Below are positions 19,688 through 31,609 of a stretch of 64,000 bases of DNA, piece after piece. The position numbers were made by a program, and so were the translations under genes. Below the pieces are notes generated by a model. That model saw only the letters and a program-made list of their open reading frames with translations. It searched no databases and was not told where the DNA came from. The DNA is from Lactococcus protaetiae. GTDB lineage: Bacteria; Bacillota; Bacilli; Lactobacillales; Streptococcaceae. The first letter of the stretch is position 1; the number at the start of each line of letters is the position of its first letter. Location of the stretch: NCBI RefSeq assembly GCF_006965445.1, contig NZ_CP041356.1, positions 744,001-808,000 on the forward strand, in the 5' to 3' direction.

Positions 19688-21121
19688 ATGTTTCTTAAAA
19701 ATATGAAAACTTTAAAGAATTATTTTTTAAATTCATCATATCAACTGTTAGTAATAATTATTCCCGTTATTACAATTCCATACATTTCTCGAGTATTGGG
19801 TAAAACTGGTATTGGTATTAATACTTTTACTTATACTGTAGTACAATACTTTATATTAATTGGTAGTCTAGGGATAGCACTTTATGGGAATAGAGAAATA
19901 GCGTATCATCAAAAAGATAAAAGTACAAGAAGCCAGGTTTTTTGGGAAATAGTATTTTTGCGTTTTTGCTCCATGGGATTAGCTATACTAGCTTTTATTA
20001 TTTTTTTGTTTTTTGTTGGTGGAGATATCAAAATCTATCTTTTGCAAAGTATTGCATTGTTGGCTGCTGTGTTTGACATTTCTTGGTACTTTATGGGAAT
20101 GGAAAACTTTCAAAGGACAGTCATACGTAATTTTTTAGTGCAGATGATATCGTTGTTTTCGATTTTTACATTTGTTCATACAAGTGAGGATTTATGGATT
20201 TACATTTTAATTGTTACGGGTTCAACATTTCTTGGTAATATTTCTTTGTGGTTATATCTTCCTAGTGAGGTTTTTAGACCCCGTCTATCTTATTTTAAAA
20301 ATATAAATAACCACTTTATGGCAACGCTTGCACTTTTTTTTCCACAGATTGCAGTATCAATTTATCTACTTTTGAATAAATTGATGTTAGGTATACTAGA
20401 TTCAACCAATGCGGCGGGTTTTTTTGCTCAATCGGACTCAATTATTCGTATCTCTTTTACGATTGTTACATCACTCAGTACGGTCATGATGCCGAAAATT
20501 TCTGCTTTGTTTATCGAAAATGATATTAAAGGAATTCATAAGCAACTCAAACTTTCTATAACGATAATGCTTGGTTTGGCATTTCCACTTGCCTTTGGTA
20601 TTTTGGCTGTTTCTCAAAAATTTGCTCCATGGTTTTTTGGTAGTCAATTTGCGGAAGTAGGAATTTTGATGGCTTTGGAATCACCAATTATCATATTTTT
20701 ATCAATGGGAAGTTTATTTGGAACTCAATATTTAATACCAACTAAACGAACAAAAATATTAAGTTTTTCATATATTTATGGGGCTATTATTAATCTTGTA
20801 GCAAATTTTATTGCGATTCCTTTATATGGGGCAAAAGGAGCGATTACAGTGGCTGTGCTAACTGAAGGAATTGTTACTATTTATCAAATGTATCATGTTA
20901 GAAAAGAATTTGACTATAGAAATATGTTTCAAGGAACTTGGAAATATTTGGTTTCTGCAATGATAATGTGTGTAATAGTTTATGGAATAATCCAGTCAGT
21001 TAGGCTTAATATTATTACTCTAACTGGTATTGTGGTGGTAGGAATTCTAATCTATTCATTTGGAAATATTATTTTAAAATCAAGACTCTACGAAGAGGTC
21101 AAGGCATTTCGAAAAAAATAA
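19688..21121 (+). CDS. Wzx-like oligosaccharide flippase
   Basis: Integral membrane protein of the MOP/Wzx group that flips lipid-linked oligosaccharide units. It has 477 residues with about 12-14 hydrophobic segments and the typical opening YQLLVIIIPVITIPYISRVL then GKTGIGINTFTY. Together with the ABC exporter (rgpC, rgpD) it means the cluster has two export routes: rhamnan by ABC transport and the variable oligosaccharide by flipping, as in known lactococcal pellicle systems. ATG 19703 is an alternative start because the AAGG motif touches ATG 19688. Confidence 0.88.
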   Translation: MFLKNMKTLKNYFLNSSYQLLVIIIPVITIPYISRVLGKTGIGINTFTYTVVQYFILIGSLGIALYGNREIAYHQKDKSTRSQVFWEIVFLRFCSMGLAILAFIIFLFFVGGDIKIYLLQSIALLAAVFDISWYFMGMENFQRTVIRNFLVQMISLFSIFTFVHTSEDLWIYILIVTGSTFLGNISLWLYLPSEVFRPRLSYFKNINNHFMATLALFFPQIAVSIYLLLNKLMLGILDSTNAAGFFAQSDSIIRISFTIVTSLSTVMMPKISALFIENDIKGIHKQLKLSITIMLGLAFPLAFGILAVSQKFAPWFFGSQFAEVGILMALESPIIIFLSMGSLFGTQYLIPTKRTKILSFSYIYGAIINLVANFIAIPLYGAKGAITVAVLTEGIVTIYQMYHVRKEFDYRNMFQGTWKYLVSAMIMCVIVYGIIQSVRLNIITLTGIVVVGILIYSFGNIILKSRLYEEVKAFRKK

Positions 21122-21516
21122 CAACTGAGATACCGGGGGCAATGGTTAATTTCGAAAATGTTGTGTATTATCAATAGAGTGCAAAGCATAGCTTGGCACT
21201 CTATACGATGTAATCGCCGAAAGAGCGTAAAGAAAATACTCAGAAAATCAAAAGTAAATAAGATGAAATTTGATAATCTAAAGATATATCTTTCTCAGTA
21301 AGGCAGAAAAATATCTATACGAATAGTTAAAAAAGTATAAAAGGCTCTCATATAAGGAGTGTTTGATTAGCTAAAATGGATTAGAAAAATCTTTTGAGAT
21401 GATAGTTATTGATTTTCTATTACTCTAAAAATAGAAGTTGTTTGACTATAAAAGTATAGATTAACTGAATAGAGTAGTAAAAGTATAAAATAAAAGTAAA
21501 GAAGAAAAAGAGAAAC
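21122..21516. other. Gene-free AT-rich stretch before the pilin-like gene
   Basis: I see no credible gene. A 12-position stem with one mismatch lies at 21176-21202 (arms AGAGTGC...GC and GC...GCACTCT) but has no T tract. Further on, short AT-rich repeats of the type AGTATAAA recur near 21333, 21448 and 21483. The stretch probably holds the leader of the pilin-like gene; no confident promoter can be named. Confidence 0.5.
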
Positions 21517-23192
21517 ATGAGAAAAAAGCAAAGAACATTAAAGTTAGTAATTTTAAGTGTTGTATTACTTATTCTGTTGGGTATAAAAGAAAATAAATTT
21601 AAAGCAGAATCACTTTCTCGTGTTTCAATCCAACTCAAAGCTACTAACAATGGTGTGCCTCTTAATAATGCGGTTTATAGTGCGTATAATCTAGATAATG
21701 CTTACCAAAGGATTATTAATGGAGATATAACAGAAGAAGATACGGCTACTGCTAATTGGAAGAGTTTGCAACGTCAAATACAACCTGATGATTCTAAAGT
21801 AAATCCGCAAGTGATAAAATTTGCGGATGGTTTGTCAATTGGAGCAGGAATTAAAAATAGCACAGCAAATGCTCAAGCTGTGATGGCCGATATTCTTCGT
21901 GAAGGTGGACTGCCCGTTTTGGAAAATCTCAATGGAGGTGCAGATAATAACCTCTTTCATCAAGGTGAAAGAGGGAGAATGAGTAACTATTTCACTGATA
22001 AATCAGGTGAGGCAGTAGCGACAGTTCCAATGGGATTGACGGCGATTATATCTGGGAATGGCAATTTCCAAAAACTTGTTACAATCTCTCAAGATAATCA
22101 AGTGGTAAAGGTAGACTCAGCGAATATTGATGATCGATTGTCATTATCACTGGAGACGAATAACAGAGTTGAAAAGACAAACTTTGGAAGATATGTGGCG
22201 GAGTCTGGTCCGAATATTCCGCTGGTCTATGATTTGAAGATTTCCAAAAATTTTAATATTTTTGGGAGTATCATAAATTTAAATTCTACAGTGAATCTTG
22301 TTATTATGTCAGTAACGGCTCCTTCAGATGTTGAAGGAATTGAAATTACTTCTATGGATACTAATGGTGATATTGCTGGAGGTATCATGCAGCAAATAAA
22401 AATCCCGCATTTAACACATGATATTACACTTAAAATAAAAGCTTATATTATGGCTACTTCTACAAAAGATATTCCAAGCAAAGGCTCTGGTTTATCCGTT
22501 AGCGGTATAGATACACTCGGTAATAATGTGGTTGCCCAATCTCCTACTTTATTGCTTACTGGGGCTAATTTTGTGATGATAAATTCTGAAACCAATGAAT
22601 TAGTAAATGGAGAAAAATATATTTTAGGAAAAAAACAGGGAGCAGGTTATCAGATATATTCAGAGCAAAAAGGCTGGCTTGAGGTGAAACAAGTGGATGC
22701 TGTGACCATATCTCACGGAACACCACTTCAAGGGGGAATCAGTACTTTATAGGAGACGAAGCAACCATTCCAATTCCAATGACGACTACTCGTTTTAATT
22801 TTAATGCGACAAACAATAATGAGATTAATCAGTCTTTGATTCAGATTGTAGGGCTTTTACCTGGAGATAATTATTTCCTTTATCCTGTAAAAACTCAGGA
22901 AGAAAGTGGTGATAATCCAAATATGACAGATTTTTCTGTTTTTGCTAAATTAAGTGTAGGTCCCAATGGAGCAGTTATTATAAATAATTCTTTGGGAAAA
23001 GTGAGGACTCAAGATTTTTCATTTAACTCAACTATTCCAGATTTTCAATCAGGAATAAATGAATACAACGTTTTACCGGTAGATGGAAGTCAGGTAACAC
23101 AAATAAATGTTAAAAAACAAATCATACTTCCCATTACCCTGGTTGTTTTCGTTATGGTTGTGATTGCTGTGGTGCTGATTCGGTTTGTGTAG
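21517..23192 (+). CDS. Pilin-like membrane-anchored surface protein, one frameshift here
   Basis: An exported protein of about 558 residues once the break at 22732-22736 (GGGGG) is closed by one base. An N-terminal hydrophobic segment (residues 8-22) is the signal. The bulk is Thr/Asn/Ser-rich beta structure resembling isopeptide-stabilised Gram-positive pilins, for example GANFVMINSETNELVNGEKY followed by a GWLEV strand. A C-terminal hydrophobic helix (IILPITLVVFVMVVIAVVL) anchors it, but no LPXTG sorting motif precedes it. It lies between the flippase gene and a DUF2142 gene nine bases on. Adhesin or glycan-assembly partner are both open. Confidence 0.65.
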
Positions 23193-23200
23193 GAGAGGTT

Positions 23201-24595
23201 ATGAAAAGATCAAAAAGAACTGAAAATATTATTGACAAAAATATTCATAAAATATATCTTATACTTGCCTTATTGATAGGGATGACTCTTTCTATTGCTA
23301 TGCCTCTTTTTAATGAGCCTGATGGTCAATACCACTATACAGCAGCGACTAATATAGCTGGTCTGTCTAATGATTTGTCGGCATATGGAGAAATTGAAAT
23401 TACAAGTGGAATTGATCAGCAAATCCCTCACTATCAAAATGGAAACTTTTTTAAAACTTATTTTAAAAACAAGATAAAACGAATGCCAATGAAAGAACTC
23501 CCACGCTTGAATTATATACCAAGTAAGAGTGGGTTTAACTACTGGTCACATATTACACCTGCTATTGGAGTGTGGATAGGTCATCTGATTTATCCATCAA
23601 TGGGAGTGATGGTTGTTGTTGGACGTCTTTTCAGCACTTTTATCAGTGTTTTATCCATGTTTTTTATTATCAGATGGGTCAAAGCTGGAAAACTTTTATT
23701 TTTTGCAGTATCTCTTAGCCCTGTCATTGCAAATAGTTTTTCGAGCTTATCTTATGATGCTACTACTTTTGTAATAACTGCATTTTCTATTGCACTAGCT
23801 ATCAATATTACCTTTAAACAAAAAGTAGAGATAAAAGATTTTATATTGTTCACATTATCAGCTGTAATGTTATGGTTTGGCGCAAAAACAAATATGAAAA
23901 TATTGATTATACTTGTGCCTTTTATCATGGTCGTAACTTATATCTCTAACATGAGAAGGAAAGAAGGTAGGGAATTAAGTGATGATTTTCAAGAAAATAA
24001 TAGAAAAAAAAGCTTGAAGGTTATAGGTGTTGCGGTAACTATTGCTTGTTTTATAATAGGATTAGTCGGACTAGCTATTTTCAAGCCTACTCTACTATTT
24101 TCGCTTTATAGGATTTTGATTAGTCATCTGATAAATGTAACACCAGGATTGACGGGTAACAGTATTTTTCAGAGTATACTTGCTTCTCCATATCCGCAAA
24201 TTAATTATACTCCGCTTTGGCTATCTGCCGTGTGGTGCGTACTCATAGTGTTAATAATTTTGACTGAAAAAAAGTATGTGTGGGCACCTATTATATCTTG
24301 GTTTGCTTTATTTCTATTTTTGCTGGGGTTTGGTGCTGTGTACTACTCGTTTGTCACTTTTGTAGGTCAAACGGCAATTGTTACCCAGAATAGAGCAGTT
24401 GGTGCAGTTGTTGGAGTTCAGGGACGTTACTTTACTCCAACTCTTATTCTATTTTCGCTTTTCATTGGGAATTCGAAATTCAAACTTAAATTAATTCCAT
24501 ATCAATTAGTAGTCAATTTTGCTATTGTGACCATTATTGTATCCAATGCTTTGTTGTTGTTTGGAACTTTATTTGGTATTTATTATTTATCATAA
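23201..24595 (+). CDS. DUF2142 membrane protein
   Basis: A 464-residue polytopic membrane protein. Near the N-terminus MPLFNEPDGQYHYTAATN corresponds to the acidic loop of the DUF2142 family, and AVVGVQGRYFTPTLILFSLF near the C-terminus is the conserved late motif, also present in the protein at 9388. About ten hydrophobic segments are visible. It is the last gene of the polysaccharide cluster, with GGAGAGG before its start and a bidirectional terminator after it. Its pairing with the pilin-like gene may mean that the surface protein is modified or that both serve the same glycan. Confidence 0.8.
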   Translation: MKRSKRTENIIDKNIHKIYLILALLIGMTLSIAMPLFNEPDGQYHYTAATNIAGLSNDLSAYGEIEITSGIDQQIPHYQNGNFFKTYFKNKIKRMPMKELPRLNYIPSKSGFNYWSHITPAIGVWIGHLIYPSMGVMVVVGRLFSTFISVLSMFFIIRWVKAGKLLFFAVSLSPVIANSFSSLSYDATTFVITAFSIALAINITFKQKVEIKDFILFTLSAVMLWFGAKTNMKILIILVPFIMVVTYISNMRRKEGRELSDDFQENNRKKSLKVIGVAVTIACFIIGLVGLAIFKPTLLFSLYRILISHLINVTPGLTGNSIFQSILASPYPQINYTPLWLSAVWCVLIVLIILTEKKYVWAPIISWFALFLFLLGFGAVYYSFVTFVGQTAIVTQNRAVGAVVGVQGRYFTPTLILFSLFIGNSKFKLKLIPYQLVVNFAIVTIIVSNALLLFGTLFGIYYLS

Positions 24596-24671
24596 TGAAA
24601 AAACCAAATATACTTTTTGTTTTTAATAAAATTTATGTAATCTAGTATGTTATTATATTATGAAAGTAGAT

Positions 24672-24706
24672 AAAAAACTCATGAATTTTAGTTCATGAGT
24701 TTTTTT
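24672..24706. terminator. Bidirectional terminator between the polysaccharide cluster and the lysin gene
   Basis: AAAACTCATGAA and its complement form a long stem around a short loop, flanked by A runs on the left and T runs on the right. It can therefore terminate the plus-strand cluster and the minus-strand muramidase gene. Confidence 0.85.
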
Positions 24707-24715
24707 ATTCTGAAA

Positions 24716-26581
24716 TTAAGGTGCGGGATTAGCTTTAGGAACAATCTTTATCTCCAAAGCCTCCATCCGAAGTCCCTTACCTACTGTTCCGGCGGTTGCC
24801 CCATTAGATACCCACGCTTGCCAACCGATACTTTGAACATGAGCACGGTAATAAATATTGAAATAGTTTGAGAGTCCACCTGTAAGTTTTAACTCTATGG
24901 CTTCATCTCTCAGGCTTTGTCCTGTCGTTCCAGAAATACTATTGTTAGATACCCATGCTTGCCAACCGACATTTTGAGATTGACTACGATAGGTTATTCC
25001 ACCTGTTAGTCCTGAAGCAATATTTTGAAGTTCTACCTTCAAGGCTTCCATCCTAAGTGACTTCCCTGTTGTTCCTGATAAAGCGCCATTTACGACTGGA
25101 GCTTGCCAGCCAATATTTTGAACATGAGCGCTATAGCTTACTGTTGGAAGAGTCAAATAAGGGAAAGTGACAGAACCGTTAGACGGTGCGGCGCTTCCTT
25201 TGGCAACGAGTTGGACTTGCACCGCTTCTATGCGGTAAGCCATTCCAGAAGTTCCTGCAGTCTGCCCGTTTTTTGTCCACCCTAGCCAGCCAATATTTTG
25301 GACATAGGTGCGATAATAAACATCATATTGATTGGCGATAGCTCCAGTTAAATTAATTTGAATTGCTTCCATGCGCAGAGATTTTCCGACAGTTCCTGCA
25401 ATTGCACCATCGCTAACATAATTTTGCCAACCAATATTTTCGACATAACCACGGTAGCTGAGGCCACCTGTCAGTCCACTCGGGAGATTTAGAAGAGAGG
25501 CTTTGAGCGCTTCAACCCTGAGAGAAAGCCCTGTTGTTCCATTGGTTTGACCATTGTAAGTGGGAGAGGTCCAACCATATGTTTGTACTTGAGTTTGATA
25601 AGAAATACTTGGGGAAACGCTAGGAGTCGGAGAACTTGGCGTAAAAGTATTGCTGTAATCAATAGAAGTATCAAGGCTATTATTTTTTAGATTGGTTGTA
25701 CCTTGAAAGCGCATTTGGCTGGTGTATTGCCATGCGCCGAATTTGGAGTTGTTGGTTTTGGCGGTTGCCCAGCCGGAGTTGTTTGTGGGGGTATCATAAA
25801 GGTATTGGGCTATCCACATGTTTTTCGCACCGCCTAGTGTGTTGTAGTTCATTTGGACGGTTGCGGTATCTGTGCCTACCCAAGATAGTGAGGAATAAAA
25901 TTTGGTATTGGCATAGCCTAATGATTTTAGTTCATTTGCGAATTGAGCTGCGGCCGTGGCCCAGTCCATATTGTTTGGGTTGGGGCCGATGATTGTCCCG
26001 CTACTGTTTTTATAGGGTTGTTCACAATCCATGACCATTACTGTGTTGGCAGGAAGTCCAAGATTTTTGGCAGTGGTTGCAAAATATTGAGCTTCTTTTA
26101 TAGCTTGGCTATTTCCTGCACTTTGAGAATTTGCGCCAGTCAAGGTCGCGTAGTGATAGACAGCAACATTTAGACCAGCAGCTTTTGCCCACTGTATATG
26201 ATCTTTTGCGTAAGGGTTGGTGTAAGTTGTTCCTTCGGTTAACTTAATTACTACAGTTTTCACTCCTGAGGCTTTGAGGCTATTAAAATCTGCTTGGGTT
26301 AACCAACTTTGATAACTTGAAATATCTACAACGTCAGGCGAAGGTATCCCAGTGGTTGAGGGTGTAAGGTTAACAGGCGTTTGTACCATAGCTGGAGTAG
26401 CTGCAGTGAATGAACGGAGTAAAGGGGATTCTGGTGTGGAAGTGGCTGAGGAGGTAGGTTCAGTCCCACCTGCTGCATAGGTTCCCATTGCAGTATCCGC
26501 TTTTGTATATGAGACTACATTAATTATTCCGAGGAGCAAAAGAGCTGTGACGAAGGTTTTAATTTTTATTTTGCATTTCAT
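24716..26581 (-). CDS. Secreted GH25 muramidase with six ChW repeats
   Basis: Predicted cell-wall hydrolase of 621 residues. A signal peptide (about residues 1-28) is followed by a Ser/Thr/Pro linker and a GH25 lysozyme domain (about 80-300) with VVDISSYQ, VIKLTEGTTY, VAVYHYATL and VMVMDCEQ, the acidic catalytic residues included. Six ChW repeats of about 45 residues fill the C-terminus, each with a GW core and a SLRMEAL-like end; such repeats bind cell surfaces. The C-terminal half is nearly identical in DNA to that of the protease at 39805. No Shine-Dalgarno precedes ATG; a TACAAT box ends six bases upstream. Confidence 0.93.
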   Translation of the reverse strand: MKCKIKIKTFVTALLLLGIINVVSYTKADTAMGTYAAGGTEPTSSATSTPESPLLRSFTAATPAMVQTPVNLTPSTTGIPSPDVVDISSYQSWLTQADFNSLKASGVKTVVIKLTEGTTYTNPYAKDHIQWAKAAGLNVAVYHYATLTGANSQSAGNSQAIKEAQYFATTAKNLGLPANTVMVMDCEQPYKNSSGTIIGPNPNNMDWATAAAQFANELKSLGYANTKFYSSLSWVGTDTATVQMNYNTLGGAKNMWIAQYLYDTPTNNSGWATAKTNNSKFGAWQYTSQMRFQGTTNLKNNSLDTSIDYSNTFTPSSPTPSVSPSISYQTQVQTYGWTSPTYNGQTNGTTGLSLRVEALKASLLNLPSGLTGGLSYRGYVENIGWQNYVSDGAIAGTVGKSLRMEAIQINLTGAIANQYDVYYRTYVQNIGWLGWTKNGQTAGTSGMAYRIEAVQVQLVAKGSAAPSNGSVTFPYLTLPTVSYSAHVQNIGWQAPVVNGALSGTTGKSLRMEALKVELQNIASGLTGGITYRSQSQNVGWQAWVSNNSISGTTGQSLRDEAIELKLTGGLSNYFNIYYRAHVQSIGWQAWVSNGATAGTVGKGLRMEALEIKIVPKANPAP

Positions 26582-26587
26582 GGTTAT

Positions 26588-26593
26588 ATTGTA
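26588..26593 (-). promoter_or_regulatory. Extended -10 box of the GH25 gene (leaderless arrangement)
   Basis: On the minus strand TGTTACAAT gives a TGn-extended -10 box that ends six bases before the ATG at 26581. The expected transcript start falls on or next to the start codon, and no ribosome site is present. Confidence 0.5.
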
Positions 26594-26722
26594 ACACAAA
26601 ATAATAAGAGACAAAAATTAGATAAAAGCTGATTGGAATGTCTTTACTTAATGGGATATCATTGTAGTTTTTATATTTCTTAAGAAATGTTGTTTTGTCA
26701 GTGCTTACACGTATTTAATAGG

Positions 26723-26751
26723 TTGAAAAGCTTATGAAATCGTGGTAGAAT
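26723..26751 (+). promoter_or_regulatory. Promoter of guaB
   Basis: TTGAAA at 26723-26728 and TAGAAT at 26746-26751 are separated by exactly 17 bases, followed by a leader of about 50 bases with TTGGAGGA before the start codon. Confidence 0.75.
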
Positions 26752-26762
26752 GGTAAAAATAA

Positions 26763-28289
<1,527 letters not shown>

Positions 28290-28302
28290 TAATGAAAAAT
28301 TC

Positions 28303-28327
28303 CTGTCAGTACTGACAGGTTTTTTTT
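28303..28327 (+). terminator. Terminator of guaB built from the CTGTCAG palindrome
   Basis: CCTGTCAGTACTGACAGG is a perfect 18-base palindrome followed directly by seven T residues, a textbook intrinsic terminator. It includes the exact 16-base core found at eight places in the window. Confidence 0.85.
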
Positions 28328-28407
28328 GTTTACTGACAGAAAGTTATCAGTAGTTTTTGGCAAAAAATTGTCTAAAAATGCCTATAAATTGTGGTATAAT
28401 TAGGCTT

Positions 28408-29525
28408 ATGATTGAAAATGAAAATATGATGGAAGAACTGCACTGTATTGGTTGTGGGGCTGTAATCCAAACTGAAGATAAAGATGGGCTGGGCTATTTG
28501 CCTGCGTCTGCGTTGAAGAAGAAGTTGGAAAATGAGGATGAGTTGTATTGTCAGCGTTGTTTCCGCTTGCGTCATTATAATGAAATTGCTCCGACGAGCT
28601 TGACTGATGAGGATTTTTTGGCGCTTTTGCGTGAGATTGGTCAGCATGATGCATTGATTGTCAATGTGGTGGATATTTTTGATTTTAATGGTTCGCTGAT
28701 TCCTAGTTTACATCGGCTGACGGGAAATAATGATGTGCTGATGGTGGCAAATAAGCGTGATGTTTTGCCAAAGTCTTTGAAAGTTGTTAAGTTGACGGCT
28801 TGGCTAAGAGAGCAGGCGGCAAATTATGGCTTGAAACCGAAGGATATTTTGGTGACTTCTGCTAAAAATAAGGACGATGTAGAGCAGCTGATGGAGGCGA
28901 TTGAGCATTATCGTCGTGGACGTGATGTCTATGTGGTCGGGGTGACGAATGTTGGTAAATCAACGTTGATTAATGCGATTATCAAGAATGCTTCGGGCGC
29001 TGATGATGAGATCATTACGACGAGTCGTTTTCCTGGGACAACTTTGGATAAGATTGAGATTCCGTTGGATAGAGATACGGCTTTGATTGATACGCCGGGG
29101 ATTATTCATCGTGGGCAAATGGCGCATTATTTGGCGCCTGAGGATTTGAAATATGTGTCGCCAAGAAAGGAAATCAAGCCAAAAACCTATCAGCTCAATC
29201 CAGAGCAGACTTTATTTTTCGGTGGTTTGGGACGCTTTGACTTTATTTCTGGTGAACGTCAGGGATGACGGCTTATTTCGATAATGAGCTGAATATTCAT
29301 CGGACGAAACTTGAGGGTGCGACAGAATTTTATGAGAAACACAAGGGCGAGCTGCTTGCTCCTGCGCTCGTCAATGCAAAATTGCTGCGCAAAGAATTTT
29401 CGGTCAAGGAGAAATCTGACATTGTCTTTAACGGCTTAGGCTGGGTGCGCGTGCCTGAGCGTGCAGTGGTCGCAGCCTGGGTACCTGAGGGTGTGGATAT
29501 TGTGATGCGTAAAGCGCTGATTTAG
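28408..29525 (+). CDS. yqeH: Ribosome biogenesis GTPase YqeH, one frameshift here
   Basis: Circularly permuted GTPase needed for 30S subunit assembly. The zinc finger is HCIGCG...YCQRCFRLRHY, the G4 motif NKRD comes before the G1 motif GVTNVGKSTLIN, and DTPG is G3; this order is diagnostic. The frame breaks at 29262-29264 (GGG); one added G joins SGERQG to MTAYFDNEL and gives 372 residues. The start may be ATG 28408, seven bases after an extended -10 box (TGGTATAAT at 28392-28400), or ATG 28426/28429. No Shine-Dalgarno is visible at any of them. Confidence 0.9.
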
Positions 29526-29559
29526 GCTGTCAGTACTGACAGAAATGATGGAGGTGCAG

Positions 29560-30192
29560 ATGAAAATTGCGCTCATTCAAGCCAGCACGCAAATCGCGCG
29601 CAATCATTTGCTTTTTGAAGAAACGAAGCGAGCGACAGAGCATTTGGGCGCTGAGGTGTTCAACTTTGGTGTAGTCGAAAATGAAGAAAATTTTTCTTAT
29701 ATCCAGATTTCGCTTTGTGTTGGGCTTTTGTTGAACTCTGGTGCGATTGATTATGTGGTTACAGGTTGTAGTTCGGGCAATGGCATGGCGATTGCAGCCA
29801 ATGCTTTGCCGAATGTGATTTGTGGTTATTTGCCGACACCGTCTGATGCATTTTTGTTTGGACGAATTAATCAAGGAAATTGTGCTTCGCTATCATTAGG
29901 GCTGAATTTTGGTTGGGGAGGTGAAATAAATTTGAGATTTACACTTGAAAAATTGTTTGAAGCACCCATGAATACAGGCTACCCCGTAGAATCTGCTGAA
30001 CGGAAAAAACGAGATGCTGCTCGCTTCAAGGCAATTAAAAAGTTGGCACAAACTGATATGCTGTCAGTACTGACAGGATTGGAAGAAGAACTTGTCAGTC
30101 CAATTTTCAGGAAACGAGAGTTGATAGACTTTATCTTGGAAAATGCGACGAATAGTGAACTGACAGCGTTTTTGAGAGCAAAGATAAAATGA
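29560..30192 (+). CDS. RpiB/LacA/LacB family sugar-phosphate isomerase
   Basis: Resembles ribose-5-phosphate isomerase B and galactose-6-phosphate isomerase subunits. KIALIQASTQIARN starts the Rossmann-like fold, VVTGCSSGNGMAIAAN is the active-site loop region with the Cys of this family, and the C-terminus is a longer helical tail (210 residues in all). ATG 29560 is selected by GGAGGTG at 29550. A CTGTCAGTACTGACAG core lies just upstream (29527-29542) and another inside the gene (30061-30076, read as LSVLTG). The substrate is uncertain. Confidence 0.78.
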   Translation: MKIALIQASTQIARNHLLFEETKRATEHLGAEVFNFGVVENEENFSYIQISLCVGLLLNSGAIDYVVTGCSSGNGMAIAANALPNVICGYLPTPSDAFLFGRINQGNCASLSLGLNFGWGGEINLRFTLEKLFEAPMNTGYPVESAERKKRDAARFKAIKKLAQTDMLSVLTGLEEELVSPIFRKRELIDFILENATNSELTAFLRAKIK

Positions 30193-30986
30193 AAAAATCA
30201 CTAGAAGAAAAGCTCAAAAACAAAAATTTGAATTTTACTGAATCGGAGCTGGACTGGCTACTTGCGCATATTGGTGATGAAAATCCTGAAATCCGTGACG
30301 GTTTAGTATTTGTCAGCTTTGCGCGCAGTATTTCAGAGGAAGCGTTGAGTCTTACTCAATTTCAAAAATTGGCACAATACTCAATGTCGCAAGATTTGAT
30401 TTTTTATCAGATGAGCGAGGGCTTGCCAGCAGTACTGACACGGACGTTTGCGGCTTTGTTGAACAGTTATTTGATTGAGGCAGACGGTGCAAAAGCCGGG
30501 AAATATGAATATGCGTTGACAACTGAGCAACGCCAATATTTCTTTGAGCGTGCGGTTGATTATCTTGAAAATGAGCAAGTTTTTACAGGATACTCGCAAG
30601 TGTATGGCTGGATTCATGGCTTTGCACACGGTGCGGATTTTTTGGCAAATGCGTTGACACATCCTGAGTTCACTGAGCAAAAGGCTTTAGAGGCACTTGA
30701 TATGCTGGCAGCCATTTTTCACAGATTGCCTGAGTCCTTTGTTTGTGGGGAAGAGCGGAGCTTGGGAGAAGTTGTCGTGGTAGCTTTGTTGAGTGGAAAA
30801 TTGTCGCAAATACAAGTGGCAGATTGGCTGGCGCAAGTGAAATTTTCATTAGCGGAATTAATTGACTACGCACGGCTGGCAAATTTTGAAGTGTTTTTAG
30901 CTTATATTTATTTTCACATTTTTGAAAAACTTGACTTAGAAGCTCCTTTGAAAAATGAATTATTGAAAGTTTTGAGGCAGATATGA
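30189..30986 (+). CDS. DUF2785 family protein
   Basis: A 265-residue soluble helical protein. The stretch YSQVYGWIHGFAHGADFLAN is the conserved core of DUF2785, a family of unknown function common in Firmicutes. It overlaps the preceding gene and the following DUF998 gene by four bases each, so the three form one translation unit. No catalytic motif is evident. Confidence 0.8.
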   Translation: MKKSLEEKLKNKNLNFTESELDWLLAHIGDENPEIRDGLVFVSFARSISEEALSLTQFQKLAQYSMSQDLIFYQMSEGLPAVLTRTFAALLNSYLIEADGAKAGKYEYALTTEQRQYFFERAVDYLENEQVFTGYSQVYGWIHGFAHGADFLANALTHPEFTEQKALEALDMLAAIFHRLPESFVCGEERSLGEVVVVALLSGKLSQIQVADWLAQVKFSLAELIDYARLANFEVFLAYIYFHIFEKLDLEAPLKNELLKVLRQI

Positions 30987-31558
30987 TGACGATGTTTGCA
31001 CTTTTATCCATTTTCGGCAGTGGTGCTTTTCTGATTTTGTTGATGCTTCTGCATTTTTTGAAGCCAGAGACTTCTCCGTCGTGGCGCTTGATTAGCGAGT
31101 ACGCGATTGGCAGATACGGCTTACTCATGCGACTTGCTTTTTGGGGTTTGGCGTTGGCTGTGCTTAGCTTTGTCGTGGCGAGAGTGGAATCTGGCGCTGG
31201 ACAGTTTAGTCTTATCGCCCTTAGTGCTATTGGACTTGTGCTGATTGGAGCAGGATATTTTGTGTCAAATCCTATAACTGTGGCGGACGATGATAAAACG
31301 CTTACGGGAAAAATTCACGACTTCTGCGGTGGGATTGTCATTGTCGGCTTTCCGCTCACAATCTGCTTTGTCAAAGGGAATATTTTACCACTGACAGTGC
31401 TGGTCTGGCTGGGCTTTCTGTATTTTATTGGCAGTGTGATTTTCTATCTGTCAAAAACAAAAACTTTTGGTCCAAAAGCTAAAGTTGGACTTTCCAACCG
31501 ACTGATGATGTTGACTTATGCACTCTGGCTGATTGTCCATGCTGCGCTTTTGCTTTGA
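30983..31558 (+). CDS. DUF998-like membrane protein
   Basis: A 191-residue protein with about six hydrophobic segments, for example FALLSIFGSGAFLILLMLL, FWGLALAVLSFVVA and LIALSAIGLVLIGAGYFV. VADDDKTLTGKIHDFCGG between segments resembles the loop of DUF998 proteins, whose role is unknown. The start overlaps the DUF2785 stop. The only weakness is the general nature of membrane-protein similarity. Confidence 0.65.
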   Translation: MMTMFALLSIFGSGAFLILLMLLHFLKPETSPSWRLISEYAIGRYGLLMRLAFWGLALAVLSFVVARVESGAGQFSLIALSAIGLVLIGAGYFVSNPITVADDDKTLTGKIHDFCGGIVIVGFPLTICFVKGNILPLTVLVWLGFLYFIGSVIFYLSKTKTFGPKAKVGLSNRLMMLTYALWLIVHAALLL

Positions 31559-31609
31559 ACAGCGTGGACCAAGGTTGTCAGTGCTGACAGCGTTTTTGAA
31601 AGGAAAACA

